From assembly GCA_028287745.1 (NCBI GenBank), contig JAQBPB010000021.1, positions 62,001-126,000 on the forward strand: 64,000 nucleotides of DNA. The letters run 5' to 3'. The notes under the pieces are model-generated. The model did not search any database. It was not told where the DNA came from and saw nothing but the letters and a program-made list of their open reading frames with translations. Shown here piece after piece: positions 36,074 to 45,095 of the stretch. How positions within the stretch are numbered: position 1 is the stretch's first letter; each line of letters starts with the position of its first letter. Both the position numbers and the translations under genes were made by a program. The stretch is from Chloroflexota bacterium (lineage in GTDB: Bacteria > Chloroflexota > Chloroflexia > Chloroheliales > Chloroheliaceae).

Positions 36074-36889
36074 ATGACTATTATTTCAACACTGAATCCG
36101 GCTTTATCGCTGGGCCTTCTCAACCCTAATTTAATTGGGACAACCACGTTATACCGTAAAATGTTACGGGTAACTTTTTTACATTTGCTTTTCAGAAGGG
36201 TGCTGGTGGCAGTTCCGGTGGCTATCGGTAAGGGCCGCAAAGCGGTGAAGGTAACCCACACCGGGCAGGGTCCGGCTTTCGACAGCTATCCTTACAAACC
36301 CTATGAACTGCGCTTCCGGGAGTGTCAGCCAGCCCATTTTATACCACTGGCGGAATTAACCAATACCGTGCGTTTCAAATCATTTGCTCAGTTTAACCGG
36401 GCTATCTGCACTGAACTAATTGAAAGGGGCCTGTTACAGGGCAGCCAACGCAAGTGGTTATTTTTCACCGGGACGGTTTGGACCCTTACCACTGGCGGTG
36501 ACCTGGTGCGTAAAGAACTGGAAAGCTTGCTGGCGGAAGGGGAATACCTGGCGGTGCGCGGCGGTCAGGTAGATTCTGCGGCCATCCAGGGCTATCTAAA
36601 CCGGATAGGACCCAACCTGGTTCTGCTTACGGCTTTCTCGCCACACCTGGTGCAAGAGTGGCGCCAGGCTTTTCAAGAAGATGCTTCTTCCTACCATTTT
36701 AGTTCCGGCACCGGTTACGACTCTGCTACACCAGACTACAACTTTTCGGATGGGTTCTTCACATCAGGCGGCGATGACGCATTTTCTGAAGGGTTAGACG
36801 CGGTCTTTGACTCCGGCGGTAGTTCGGATTCCTATGGTGACAGCAGCAGCGCCGGTAGTGACGGCGGCGGTGACTCCGGCGGTGATTAA
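36074..36889 (+). CDS. hypothetical protein with Ser/Asp/Gly-rich tail
   Basis: A 271-residue protein that I do not recognise. AGGT lies six bases before the ATG. Residues about 25-55 are basic and hydrophobic, and about 75-200 look folded (LTNTVRFKSFAQFNRAICTE, KWLFFTGTVWTLTTGGDLV). The last about 65 residues are almost only Ser, Asp, Gly, Tyr and Phe, ending in GGDSGGD. Similar low-complexity tails end TPM-domain and DUF2207 membrane proteins, but I cannot place the folded part. It is followed by the palindrome cluster. Confidence 0.75.
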   Translation: MTIISTLNPALSLGLLNPNLIGTTTLYRKMLRVTFLHLLFRRVLVAVPVAIGKGRKAVKVTHTGQGPAFDSYPYKPYELRFRECQPAHFIPLAELTNTVRFKSFAQFNRAICTELIERGLLQGSQRKWLFFTGTVWTLTTGGDLVRKELESLLAEGEYLAVRGGQVDSAAIQGYLNRIGPNLVLLTAFSPHLVQEWRQAFQEDASSYHFSSGTGYDSATPDYNFSDGFFTSGGDDAFSEGLDAVFDSGGSSDSYGDSSSAGSDGGGDSGGD

Positions 36890-36941
36890 TTCCACGATGA
36901 CTATTTAGCTATTGAGTAATTAAACCGCTTCTATTCCACGC

Positions 36942-37128
36942 TAGACTCACTGAGTCTAAGGTATCATTTCAAGATACCGGCCGGTTTGAACCTGATGCCA
37001 GCTCTTGTATAACAAGCGTTATACAACAATCCGCTCTTTAATTCCGAAAAAAAGGTCATTTATTTGAAGAAAGGGCCGTATATTACCTAAAAATGAGAAT
37101 ACAGCGGCATTTAGATTCAATGAATCTA
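36942..37128. repeat. cluster of four short inverted repeats between convergent genes
   Basis: Within 190 bases there are TAGACTCA-C-TGAGTCTA at 36942-36958, GGTATC/GATACC at 36960-36978, TTGTATAAC/GTTATACAA at 37005-37026 and TAGATTCA-A-TGAATCTA at 37112-37128. The first and last share the form TAGAYTCA-N-TGARTCTA. No gene is present in 36890-37188. Confidence 0.75.
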
Positions 37129-37142
37129 GCCACCTTAAAGCT

Positions 37143-37169
37143 AAAAAGGGGGTATTGAAAAATACCCCC
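37143..37169 (-). terminator. terminator after rdgB
   Basis: GGGGGTATT at 37148-37156 pairs with AATACCCCC at 37161-37169 around a four-base loop. A five-base T-run follows on the minus strand. Confidence 0.88.
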
Positions 37170-37188
37170 TGGACTTTCTTTATTGATT

Positions 37189-37800
37189 TTAGGACTGGTT
37201 TTGTAAATACTGCTGGATAAAGGGCCGGATTCTGGCTATACCGTTGCCCCGGTGACTGTGGGCGTTCTTTTCAGACGGGGATAATTCGGCCAGGGTCTGC
37301 CCGGCCGCTTTGACCAAAAAGATAGGGTCATAACCAAACCCGCCGGTACCCCGCTGCTGGCGGGTGATATAGCCTTCGCAATAACCCTCTTCAATACGGA
37401 GTATCTGGCCGTCCGGACCGGCAAAAGCAATTGCGGCTACAAACCGGGCGGTTAACTGCTCGTCCGGCAGGTCCGGCAGTTTTGCCAGTAAGAAATTTAT
37501 CCGGTCCTGGTCGGTGGCGTCTTCCCCGGCAAAGCGTTTGGAGTAGACGCCTGGTTGACCGCCCAGGGCGTCTACCTCTAAGCCGGAGTCATCGGCCAGG
37601 GCATGCAGTTGGGCGGCCCTGGCGTATTGCTCGGCTTTAAGGACGGCATTTTCCTTAAAGGTGGTGCCAGTCTCCTCTACATCGTAATCGGGCGCTAGAC
37701 CGGCTTCTGACGGTGTTACCAGTTCAAGACCGGGCAAGTCCAGCAGGCGCAAAAGTTCCGCTACCTTGCCCCGGTTATTGGTTGCAACCAGTAGTTTCAC
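37189..37800 (-). CDS. rdgB: XTP/dITP pyrophosphatase (HAM1/RdgB family)
   Basis: Removes non-canonical purine triphosphates from the nucleotide pool. The 203-residue protein shows the opening LLVATNNRGKVAEL, the catalytic DDSGLEVDALGGQPGVYSKRFAG, GYCEGYI, GGFGYDPIF, and the C-terminal LSPSEKNAHSHRG. Length is typical. The GTG start follows directly on the TAA of the M24 peptidase gene, so the two are coupled. Confidence 0.96.
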   Translation of the reverse strand: MKLLVATNNRGKVAELLRLLDLPGLELVTPSEAGLAPDYDVEETGTTFKENAVLKAEQYARAAQLHALADDSGLEVDALGGQPGVYSKRFAGEDATDQDRINFLLAKLPDLPDEQLTARFVAAIAFAGPDGQILRIEEGYCEGYITRQQRGTGGFGYDPIFLVKAAGQTLAELSPSEKNAHSHRGNGIARIRPFIQQYLQNQS

Positions 37801-38928
37801 TTATTTTACCCGTATGTACTCGTGGGTACTCAGGTTGATATTTTCCTCACCGTCTTTGGTCACAACCGCAATATCTTCGATTCTGACCCCAAAGCGGCCC
37901 GGTAAATAGATGCCTGGCTCGATGCTGAAGGCCATACCGGGTTCCAGCGGCAGGCTGTTGCCCCCGACGATATAGGGTTCTTCGTGGACTTCCATACCGA
38001 TGCCGTGGCCGGTGCGGTGTACGAAATACTGGCCGTAGCCACCCTCGGTGATAACCTGGCGGGCGGCGGCATCCACCGACTCGCAGGATACGCCGGGGCG
38101 GGCCTGTTTGTGTCCGGCGGCCCGCGCCTGGTTGACCAGGTTATAGACTTTCTCGAAGTCCGGGTCAGGATTGCCGCCTTCTACCAGGACGGTGCGGGTC
38201 ATATCGCTGGTGTAGCCTTTGTAAGCGCCGCCAAAGTCCAGCACGACCGCATCGCCCGGCTGAATTACCCGGTCCCCGGTGTGGTGATGAGGCTGCGCGC
38301 CGTTCGGGCCGCTTCCCACGATGCAAAAGAGCATTTTTTCCTGGCCGTATTTGAGTAGCAAATTATTGATGTCGCCCATAACTTCGCGTTCGGTCCGGCC
38401 GCTGAATTGCAGATTTACCACGTCGCTGAAGGTCCGGTCGGCAATAGCGGCGGCTTCTTTGAGAAGTTTTATTTCTTCCGGGAACTTGGTAATCCGCAGT
38501 TTTTTCAAAACCTCAGTGGCTTTGGACCATTCGGCGGCGGGCAGCACCTTTTGTAATTCAAGCAGGAACATACTCCAGAGCTGGTTGCCTACGGCCGCTT
38601 TTACCGTGCCGCTGGCGGCCTGACCGACCAGTTGTTTTATCCGTCCCTGGGGTCCCTCGGCATCGGTCCAATCCAGCAGTTCAAAGAAACTGGCATATTT
38701 GCTGGTAGCAAGTTTTTCCAGGGCGGGTACAATCATAGCCGGGTCACCCTGCTGGGGCACGACAAACAGCATCATTCTTTCATTATCCATACCGGGTGTG
38801 CCGATGAGGTACTGGAGGTCGGCTCCTGGTCCGATAAAAAGATAATCAATTCCTTGCTCGGCCATAACTGCCTGGGCCCGCTGGCAGCGTTCCTGGAAAA
38901 GACTGGGATTTGTTACCGTCGCAGACAT
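37801..38928 (-). CDS. pepP: M24 family Xaa-Pro aminopeptidase
   Basis: Dinuclear-metal peptidase of 375 residues that removes an N-terminal residue before proline. A creatinase-like N-terminal domain (about 1-140) precedes the pita-bread domain. The metal ligands are visible: Asp in LDFGGAYKGYTSDMTRT (two Asp), His in HRTGHGIGMEVHEEP, Glu in FSIEPGIY and Glu in VRIEDIAVV. CAAGGAG precedes the ATG. It is immediately upstream of rdgB without a gap. Symbol by family; PepQ-type dipeptidase activity is possible. Confidence 0.9.
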   Translation of the reverse strand: MSATVTNPSLFQERCQRAQAVMAEQGIDYLFIGPGADLQYLIGTPGMDNERMMLFVVPQQGDPAMIVPALEKLATSKYASFFELLDWTDAEGPQGRIKQLVGQAASGTVKAAVGNQLWSMFLLELQKVLPAAEWSKATEVLKKLRITKFPEEIKLLKEAAAIADRTFSDVVNLQFSGRTEREVMGDINNLLLKYGQEKMLFCIVGSGPNGAQPHHHTGDRVIQPGDAVVLDFGGAYKGYTSDMTRTVLVEGGNPDPDFEKVYNLVNQARAAGHKQARPGVSCESVDAAARQVITEGGYGQYFVHRTGHGIGMEVHEEPYIVGGNSLPLEPGMAFSIEPGIYLPGRFGVRIEDIAVVTKDGEENINLSTHEYIRVK

Positions 38929-38958
38929 TCAGAATCTCCTTGTAGTTTAGTTATCCAA

Positions 38959-40506
38959 TTATTTCTTTAAAGCTTTAATCGCGGCGTCCAACTGGCTGTC
39001 CTTACCCTCGCTGAGTTGCTGGAGGTCTGGGGTAGCTGGCTGGTCCGGCTCGACGCTATTTACGATACTCTCCGGTTTCGTAGCGTCCGAGATAGCCCGG
39101 TAGATTGTAATATTAATCAGTGAATTGTCTTTCAGGCCCACCGGCGTTGAGGCGTTCAAACACCCGGCCGTGGGAGCACCAACGAGGGTTCCCCGTTTTC
39201 CCCGCTGAATGGCATAGGCAAAAATTTCGGCTTCACCGGAGGTACCGCCATCAACCAATACAGCGACCGGTTTATCGGTAGCTTTAATATCTTTATTACT
39301 GGGCATGGGAAAAGGCCCATAGGTACGCTGGGTGTTCTGGCCGGCGGTTTGCCCGTTCAAATAAACCAGTTCAGCGCCACTCATGAAGTAGCTTAACATG
39401 TTTTGGACCAGGCTTATGCTGCCATTGCTGTTGCCGCGTAAATCCAGCACGTAGCCGCTTACCCCGGCTTTTTCAAAATCGCCAATCCAGGTGCCAACCG
39501 TGGTGGTAATGGTGCCAAGCTGGGCCTGGCTGCTCAGCGGGAACTGGTTAAAGCGGATATAGCCTGTTGTGTTATCCAGTAAGTAGCGTTCCATTGGAGG
39601 CACCTGGAAACGGTTGCGAGTTATATCTATAGTTTGACTGGTGCCAGCCCGGCGAATAGTCAGGCTAACTCTGGTACCGGCAGCCTGGTCGCCTCGGACG
39701 GTGCCCTGTAAAAGTTGAATGACCTGGGTGCTGTTTTTGGTAGAAAGGTCCTGTCCATCAATCGCGACAATCTGGTCGCCCAGTTTCAGACCGGCTTTTT
39801 CGGCTGGACCGCCCGCGATAGTACGGGCAACCAGGTGGGCCGCGCTGCCGCTGGTCGTTTGGCCGCTTTGTAAATTTATACCAATGCCGACGGTGCTGGC
39901 TTGGCCGGTACGCTGGCTAAAATAGCCTTCGGCCAGGTTGGGTGGAAAGTAGCCGGTTTTACAGTCCTGTAGCGAGCTGCTGGCCCCGGTCAGGGCATAT
40001 TGCGCAAGCTGGTCTTCAGTGACTTTACCTTTGTATTTATCCAGGATAAGGGTATACGCCTGCAAGAAAGCTCCCCAATTCGCGTCATCCTTGTCACCAA
40101 ACTGAGGTAAAGGAACCCGGGCAGCAGGATCTACGCCGGTTTGTTGCAGCCCCATTTCGATAGAACGTAAACCAACCTCATAAATATCGGCGCTTGCTAA
40201 TGGTTGAAAATAATTAGTAATCAGGTTGGAAAAGGCCTCTTTTAGTATTTCGGCTTTAGTTGACTGGACGCCGCTGGGCGCCGGTGGCAAGCTTGGCCGG
40301 GGCGTGGGGCTAGGTGGGGCAGCCAGGATTGGCCGGGGCGTGTTGGTGGGGGTCGCTTTTGGCGCGGCCGTACTGGTAGGTTCCGGCGGTACAGTAGGGT
40401 AGCCGTCATAAGTCTGACAGGCGCTTAACAATAAAGCCAGCAAACATACGCTGGTTAAGAGCGCCAGGCGTTTTAAACGCGAATGTAGGTGGAATTTGTG
40501 GAGCAT
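38959..40506 (-). CDS. lipoprotein S41 (C-terminal-processing-like) peptidase with PDZ domain
   Basis: Predicted membrane-anchored protease of 515 residues. The signal ends in the lipobox LLSAC (Cys30), followed by a Pro/Thr-rich linker. A PDZ domain (about 220-290, AGGPAEKAGLKLGDQIVAIDG) precedes the S41 core with GYVLDLRGNSNGS and the Ser in DGGTSGEAEIFA. Where CtpA has the catalytic Lys in a FGKG motif, this protein reads PTAGCLN, so the Ser-Lys dyad is not obvious. ATG at 40506 has AAGGTG upstream; an in-frame TTG six bases earlier is less likely. It may cleave by a different base or be a non-classical member. Confidence 0.88.
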   Translation of the reverse strand: MLHKFHLHSRLKRLALLTSVCLLALLLSACQTYDGYPTVPPEPTSTAAPKATPTNTPRPILAAPPSPTPRPSLPPAPSGVQSTKAEILKEAFSNLITNYFQPLASADIYEVGLRSIEMGLQQTGVDPAARVPLPQFGDKDDANWGAFLQAYTLILDKYKGKVTEDQLAQYALTGASSSLQDCKTGYFPPNLAEGYFSQRTGQASTVGIGINLQSGQTTSGSAAHLVARTIAGGPAEKAGLKLGDQIVAIDGQDLSTKNSTQVIQLLQGTVRGDQAAGTRVSLTIRRAGTSQTIDITRNRFQVPPMERYLLDNTTGYIRFNQFPLSSQAQLGTITTTVGTWIGDFEKAGVSGYVLDLRGNSNGSISLVQNMLSYFMSGAELVYLNGQTAGQNTQRTYGPFPMPSNKDIKATDKPVAVLVDGGTSGEAEIFAYAIQRGKRGTLVGAPTAGCLNASTPVGLKDNSLINITIYRAISDATKPESIVNSVEPDQPATPDLQQLSEGKDSQLDAAIKALKK

Positions 40507-40766
40507 ATACAAGCACCTTAAACTTTATGGGAATGACATACTAAAGAATATTATACCCCAAGCCTTTTTTTTAGTCACGATTCAACCGGTGCGAATCAGC
40601 TATGTTAAATTTGAAATATTCTGGTAAAATCTTAGGGTGCAGAAAAGGGAATACCAAATTAGTTTGAAGCAGTTGAATTAGGCGCTAGCAAGCGGACCTA
40701 AATTAAAAAAACTCAAATTTGTAACTATAAAGACCCGTTTTAAATGTCGTCCTGAAAACCTTTCCG

Positions 40767-40795
40767 TTGCATGGGGTACAGGGCTATGCTATAAT
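40767..40795 (+). promoter_or_regulatory. promoter of the nuo operon
   Basis: TTGCAT at 40767-40772, a 17-base spacer and TATAAT at 40790-40795, with TG one base before the -10. Start would be near 40802, giving a leader of about 100 bases before nuoA. The rest of the 40507-40766 gap shows no gene. Confidence 0.8.
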
Positions 40796-40805
40796 TTCAA
40801 ACGTT

Positions 40806-40848
40806 GGATTGTTCCATAATTAACGAACTTTTAATACCTGGAACAATC
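40806..40848 (+). promoter_or_regulatory. inverted repeat at the 5' end of the nuo message
   Basis: GATTGTTCC at 40807-40815 is repeated inverted at 40840-40848 with a 24-base AT-rich loop. It starts a few bases after the expected transcription start, so it could be a 5' mRNA hairpin or an operator. Confidence 0.6.
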
Positions 40849-40900
40849 AAGTGTGTGAATAGCGGAACCGCAGCGAACAGAGTCTACAAGGTGAAACCGT

Positions 40901-41299
40901 ATGATTCCAAATTCTCTTCAAGATTTTAATTTGGGCTATATCTCGGTGATCGTTTTCATGATCGTGGTCGCGGTTGCTGGCACCACGCTTATATCAGTGG
41001 GTGTGCTAATTCGCCCCAAGCGCCCCAGTGCTATGAAGTCCATACCCTATGAAAGTGGGGTTCCTCCGGTAGGACGCGCCAGAGAACGTTACAGCGTCCG
41101 TTTCTACATCATCGCCATGCTTTTTGTCCTTTTTGATATTGAAGCACTTTTCCTTTACCCCTGGGCCATTAACTTTGACGGCTTCGTTCGGCGGGGTGAC
41201 GGTCTGTTTATCCTGGTCGAAATGTTGCTGTTTATCTTTATGATCCTGTTAGGCTATGTGTACGCCTGGAAAAAAGGAGCCTTAGATTGGGTCTTCTAG
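40901..41299 (+). CDS. nuoA: NADH-quinone oxidoreductase subunit A
   Basis: Membrane subunit of complex I with three helices, 132 residues. The family stretch KRPSAMKSIPYESGVPPVGRARERYSVRFYI, containing the conserved loop YESG, and the acidic helix VLFDIEALFLYPWA are present. AAGGTGA precedes the ATG. First gene of the nuoABCDHIJKLMN operon; its 3' end overlaps nuoB by 13 bases. Confidence 0.96.
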   Translation: MIPNSLQDFNLGYISVIVFMIVVAVAGTTLISVGVLIRPKRPSAMKSIPYESGVPPVGRARERYSVRFYIIAMLFVLFDIEALFLYPWAINFDGFVRRGDGLFILVEMLLFIFMILLGYVYAWKKGALDWVF

Positions 41300-41934
41300 A
41301 GAATAAATTTAAAGAGAACCTCATCACCACAACAGTAGACTCGTTGATAAACTGGGGCCAGGAAAAGGCAATGTATCCGCTGCTGCTGGGTACGGCCTGT
41401 TGTGGAATTGAAATGATGGCCGTTGGTTACAGCCGCTTTGATGTTTTGGAACGCTTCGGTATGCTTTTCCGCTTTTCTCCCCGCCAGTCCGATGTAATGA
41501 TCGTAGCCGGGACCGTCACTAAAAAGATGGCTCCCGTCATTAAAGCCGTTTATGACCAGATGAGCGACCCGAAGTATGTCATTGCGGTTGGTTCCTGCGC
41601 CATTAGCGGCAATATTTACAAGAGTTACAGCACTTTGCAGGGCGTGGACCGGATAGTTCCGGTGGATATTTACATTCCCGGTTGCCCGCCAATTCCCGAA
41701 GCTTTCGCTTACGGTATTATTGAGCTGCAGAAGGTTATCGCGTCCCGGCGGGTTATCCGCAAGCAGACTACCGCGCCCGCCCCTGGGGCCCAACCGACGG
41801 TCAACGTCCACGACATTCTGCGCCCGGGCCACATCAAACTGCCTACCGCCCAGGATTATGCGGCACACCTGGATGATGATATTACCAACTATGAACAGCG
41901 TGGCTTGATCGAGCCAGGCCGCCGTCGCGACTAA
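41287..41934 (+). CDS. nuoB: NADH-quinone oxidoreductase subunit B
   Basis: Peripheral-arm subunit that carries cluster N2, the last electron donor to quinone. The 215-residue protein has Cys38 and Cys39 (TACCGIEMM), Cys104 (GSCAISG) and Cys133 (PGCPP), a complete set. TTG start, chosen for AAGGAG seven bases upstream; it overlaps nuoA. The C-terminus is about 40 residues longer than the Escherichia coli core, ending in a charged tail. It also resembles the small subunit of membrane hydrogenases, but the operon fixes its identity. Confidence 0.96.
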   Translation: MGLLENKFKENLITTTVDSLINWGQEKAMYPLLLGTACCGIEMMAVGYSRFDVLERFGMLFRFSPRQSDVMIVAGTVTKKMAPVIKAVYDQMSDPKYVIAVGSCAISGNIYKSYSTLQGVDRIVPVDIYIPGCPPIPEAFAYGIIELQKVIASRRVIRKQTTAPAPGAQPTVNVHDILRPGHIKLPTAQDYAAHLDDDITNYEQRGLIEPGRRRD

Positions 41935-41959
41935 TTACAAATTAGAGGGAATAAGCCAG

Positions 41960-42427
41960 ATGCCGATACAGGAGAGCCTCCAGGTTGTAGTAAGCAAGCT
42001 CCAGGATAAGTTTGGTGATTCGGTTTTGAGTGTCCAGGAATTTCGCGATGAAGTAACCGTCCGGTTCAAGCCGCAAGTCTGGATCGAGGCCCACCGCTTT
42101 CTAAAAGAGGACGAAGATTGCGCTTTCAATATGTTGATTGACGAAACCGCCGCCGATTATCCATTACGAAACGAACGCTTTGATGTAATTACTCATTTAC
42201 TTTCGCTGGGAAAGGCCCACCGTCTGCGGTTAAAGACCCAGACTGCGGAACATATCCCAACTCTTTACCCGGTCTGGAAGACCGCTAACTGGCTTGAACG
42301 GGAAACATACGACCTCTTTGGGATTATTTTTGATGGGCACCCGGACCTGCGCCGGATTCTTTTGACCGAAGATTGGGAAGGTTTCCCTCTTCGCAAAGAT
42401 TATCCGATTGAAGGTTACGATATTTAG
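41960..42427 (+). CDS. nuoC: NADH-quinone oxidoreductase subunit C
   Basis: Peripheral subunit of 155 residues, with the family signature [37 protein letters not shown] close to the end. It is separate from nuoD, unlike the fused NuoCD of Escherichia coli. GAGGG lies upstream of the ATG. It follows nuoB by 25 bases. The 93-base gap to nuoD can fold into a hairpin. Confidence 0.96.
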   Translation: MPIQESLQVVVSKLQDKFGDSVLSVQEFRDEVTVRFKPQVWIEAHRFLKEDEDCAFNMLIDETAADYPLRNERFDVITHLLSLGKAHRLRLKTQTAEHIPTLYPVWKTANWLERETYDLFGIIFDGHPDLRRILLTEDWEGFPLRKDYPIEGYDI

Positions 42428-42520
42428 CCCTACCGCACTAAACGGCCGGTTAGCCCTGTCTAATCAAGCCGCCAACAAATTAAACTTTCAAAACTGATCG
42501 GCTACTGCAAGGAAACAGCG

Positions 42521-43735
42521 ATGTCAGAGACACCCACTTTTGAACATAGCGAGACTTACAAGCGTAGTAGCGAGCGCCGCATGCGTCTCAATATGGGACC
42601 GCAGCACCCGTCTACCCACGGGGTTTTGCAAATAATACTGGACCTCGAAGGCGAAGTAGTAATGCGGTGTGATCCGGTACCGGGCTATTTGCACCGGGGC
42701 ACCGAAAAACTGGCCGAAGAACGTTACTACAACCAGATTATCCCTCTCACCGACCGCCTGGATTATGTATCAGCCTTCAATAACAATGTCGCCTACTGTA
42801 TACCGGTAGAAAAGTTGCTTGGCATTGAGATACCGGAACGGGCTATGTGGCTCCGCGTAATTTTAATGGAGTTGCAGCGTATTGCCAGCCATTTGATCTG
42901 GTACGGCACCTCTTTAATGGATTTGGGCGCGATTACGGCCTTCCTATATGCCATGCGCGAGCGCGAGAAAATCCTGGATATTTTTGAGATGGCCTGTGGC
43001 GCTCGCCTGACCTATTCTTACTGCCGTGTCGGGGGCTTGCTCGCCGATACACCGCCAGGTTTCGAGGAAAAAGTAGCCGAGTTTGTTAAAGACTTTCCTA
43101 AAGCCTGGAAAGAATACACCGACCTGGTCTCCAAAAACCCGATTTTCATGGACCGGACGATGGGTGTTGGCGTGGTCACTCCCGAAGACGCTATCGATAT
43201 GGGCCTGACCGGGCCGTCCTTGCGGGGCAGCGGCGTTGATTGGGATATTCGCAAAAACGAACCCTACTACGGCTATGACCTGATAGACTTTGCCATTCCC
43301 CTGGGCACCAAAGGCGATTGCTACGACCGCTACCTGTGCCGGATGGAAGAAATGATGCAGAGCAACCGCATTGTCGAACAGGCCCTCAAGTTTCTAAAAC
43401 CCGGCCCTGTCAAGGCACCGGACCCCAAAATTACGCTGCCGCCCAAAGAGCTGTCCATGAGCCAGGCCGAAGCGATGCAGCGCCATTTCTACCAGGTTAT
43501 TCACGGTTTTTCGGTGCCGGTGGGCGAGACCTATGGTAAAATCGAAGCCTCAAAAGGCGAACTCGGGTTTTACATTATCAGTGATGGCTCCAGTCACCCT
43601 TACCGCATGAAAATCAGGGCTCCTAGCTACGTGAACTTGCAGTCTTTACCCTTGATGACCGAAGGCCGGATGGTCTCGGACGTTATTACCTGCATTGGTA
43701 CGATTGACATCGTGCTTGGTGAAGTAGATCGTTAG
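42521..43735 (+). CDS. nuoD: NADH-quinone oxidoreductase subunit D
   Basis: The 49-kDa subunit (404 residues) that forms the quinone-reduction site with NuoB. It shows the quinone-site loop MGPQHPSTHGVL, DPVPGYLHRGTEKLAEER, the stretch RIASHLIWYG, and the C-terminal PSYVNLQSLP and DVITCIGTIDIVLGEVDR. The hydrogenase NiFe cysteines are absent, as in all NuoD. AAGGAAA precedes the ATG. Confidence 0.97.
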   Translation: MSETPTFEHSETYKRSSERRMRLNMGPQHPSTHGVLQIILDLEGEVVMRCDPVPGYLHRGTEKLAEERYYNQIIPLTDRLDYVSAFNNNVAYCIPVEKLLGIEIPERAMWLRVILMELQRIASHLIWYGTSLMDLGAITAFLYAMREREKILDIFEMACGARLTYSYCRVGGLLADTPPGFEEKVAEFVKDFPKAWKEYTDLVSKNPIFMDRTMGVGVVTPEDAIDMGLTGPSLRGSGVDWDIRKNEPYYGYDLIDFAIPLGTKGDCYDRYLCRMEEMMQSNRIVEQALKFLKPGPVKAPDPKITLPPKELSMSQAEAMQRHFYQVIHGFSVPVGETYGKIEASKGELGFYIISDGSSHPYRMKIRAPSYVNLQSLPLMTEGRMVSDVITCIGTIDIVLGEVDR

Positions 43736-43751
43736 CTAAAGGGAAAAGCAG

Positions 43752-43793
43752 CCGGTGGCTCACTACACCCGCGGGTTATGCCGTGGTCACCGG
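43752..43793 (+). other. intercistronic hairpin, nuoD-nuoH
   Basis: CCGGTG at 43752-43757 pairs with CACCGG at 43788-43793, and the inner part contains the palindrome CCCGCGGG. No T-run follows, so it is not a terminator; an mRNA-processing or stabilising role is a guess. Confidence 0.5.
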
Positions 43794-43834
43794 TTTCTAA
43801 CCACTAAAACAGGAAGAGAAGAAATAATAAATCT

Positions 43835-44947
43835 ATGTTCTCACCTGCTCGCTTTTTTGAAACCGGGGCCGCGCCAATAGTAGCGCCTGAACAGGCGGTA
43901 AACCCTCAAACCGACCCGCTAATCTGGTTTTTACAGACCTTTATCACGCTCTTTGTCATTATGAACGTGGTGCTGGTTACGATGGCCTACCAGACCTGGG
44001 CCGAGCGTAAAGTAATTGCCCGGATGCAGTTGCGCCACGGTCCGAACCAGACCGGCCCGATGGGCCTTTTGCAGCCGATTGCCGACGCGGTAAAAATGCT
44101 CGGTAAGGAATTTGTGGTCCCGCGTGAAGCCGATAAGCCGGTCTTTATGATCGCCCCGATTATGAGCTTTATCCCGGCGGTAGCAGCCTTCGCGATTATT
44201 CCCTGGGGGGATGCCCGCAGCGAGGGGCTCCTGGGCGGCTGGATTCGACCGGCGATTGCCAACCTGAACATTGGTATATTGTATATGCTGGCCCTCAGTT
44301 CGGTCGGGGTATACGGTATCATCATGGCCGGGTATTCCAGCGGAAACAAGTATTCGATGCTGGGCGCTTTGCGGTCCAGCGGGCAGGTGGTTTCTTACGA
44401 GCTGACCCTGGGCATATCTTTGATTGGTGTCCTGATCCAATCCGGCACGCTCAACCTGAATGATATTGTCCGGCAGCAGCAGGCCAGCATCTGGTTTATC
44501 TTTCCCCAGTTCTTTGGATTTGTGGTCTTTCTAATCAGCGGTATCGCTGAGACCAACCGCAACCCGTTTGACCTTCCCGAAGCCGAATCCGAACTTGTCG
44601 CCGGGTTCCATCTCGAGTATAGCGGTATGAGCTTCGGCCTGTTTTACCTGGCGGAATACATCAGTATGAACGCCATCGCGGCCCTGGCAGCCATCCTGTT
44701 TTTTGGGGGTTGGGCGCCGCCTTTTGATATCGTGCCTTTTACCCTTATACCGGGACCAATCTGGCTCTTCCTGAAGTTTGCTTTCTTCCTGTTCCTGTAT
44801 TACTGGATCAGGTCCACTTTACCGCGCTTCCGCTATGACCAGTTAATGGGTCTGGCCTGGAAAGTCCTTTTCCCGATTGCCCTGGCAAACCTGGTGATTA
44901 CGGCTGTAGTAAAGCTTATCGGGGTGCATATGGGTTGGTGGGTCTAG
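43835..44947 (+). CDS. nuoH: NADH-quinone oxidoreductase subunit H
   Basis: Membrane subunit of 370 residues with about eight helices, linking the quinone chamber to the proton-pumping arm. The conserved ERKVIARMQLRHGPNQTGP, QPIADAVKML, AETNRNPFDLPEAESELVAGF and the C-terminal PRFRYDQLMGLAWK are all visible. An N-terminal extension of about 25 residues precedes the first helix. AGGAAG lies well upstream of the ATG. Confidence 0.97.
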   Translation: MFSPARFFETGAAPIVAPEQAVNPQTDPLIWFLQTFITLFVIMNVVLVTMAYQTWAERKVIARMQLRHGPNQTGPMGLLQPIADAVKMLGKEFVVPREADKPVFMIAPIMSFIPAVAAFAIIPWGDARSEGLLGGWIRPAIANLNIGILYMLALSSVGVYGIIMAGYSSGNKYSMLGALRSSGQVVSYELTLGISLIGVLIQSGTLNLNDIVRQQQASIWFIFPQFFGFVVFLISGIAETNRNPFDLPEAESELVAGFHLEYSGMSFGLFYLAEYISMNAIAALAAILFFGGWAPPFDIVPFTLIPGPIWLFLKFAFFLFLYYWIRSTLPRFRYDQLMGLAWKVLFPIALANLVITAVVKLIGVHMGWWV

Positions 44948-45060
44948 ACAGAATGTCGGCCCTGGAATTGCGGTATTTAATAGTAATATAGAGCCTTTAG
45001 CGGCTTGAACGGCTGGCAGTGCGCCAGGGCGGGCCGCAGTCAGAAACAAGCAGCGAGCCA

Positions 45061-45082
45061 GTTCACGAGCGAAAGCTTGTGA
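45061..45082 (+). other. GAAA-loop hairpin before nuoI
   Basis: GTTCACGAGC-GAAA-GCTTGTGAC at 45061-45083 (written with its GNRA loop) folds with one bulge, immediately upstream of the nuoI ribosome site AAGGAG. It may tune nuoI translation or mRNA processing. Confidence 0.5.
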
Positions 45083-45095
45083 CAAGGAGTAGAAA

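Noticed and set aside
37005..37026. TTGTATAAC/GTTATACAA palindrome as a dif/Xer site
   Set aside because: Arm sequence and the four-base centre do not match the dif consensus, and a dif site would be expected opposite the origin, whereas parS points to an origin-proximal locus.
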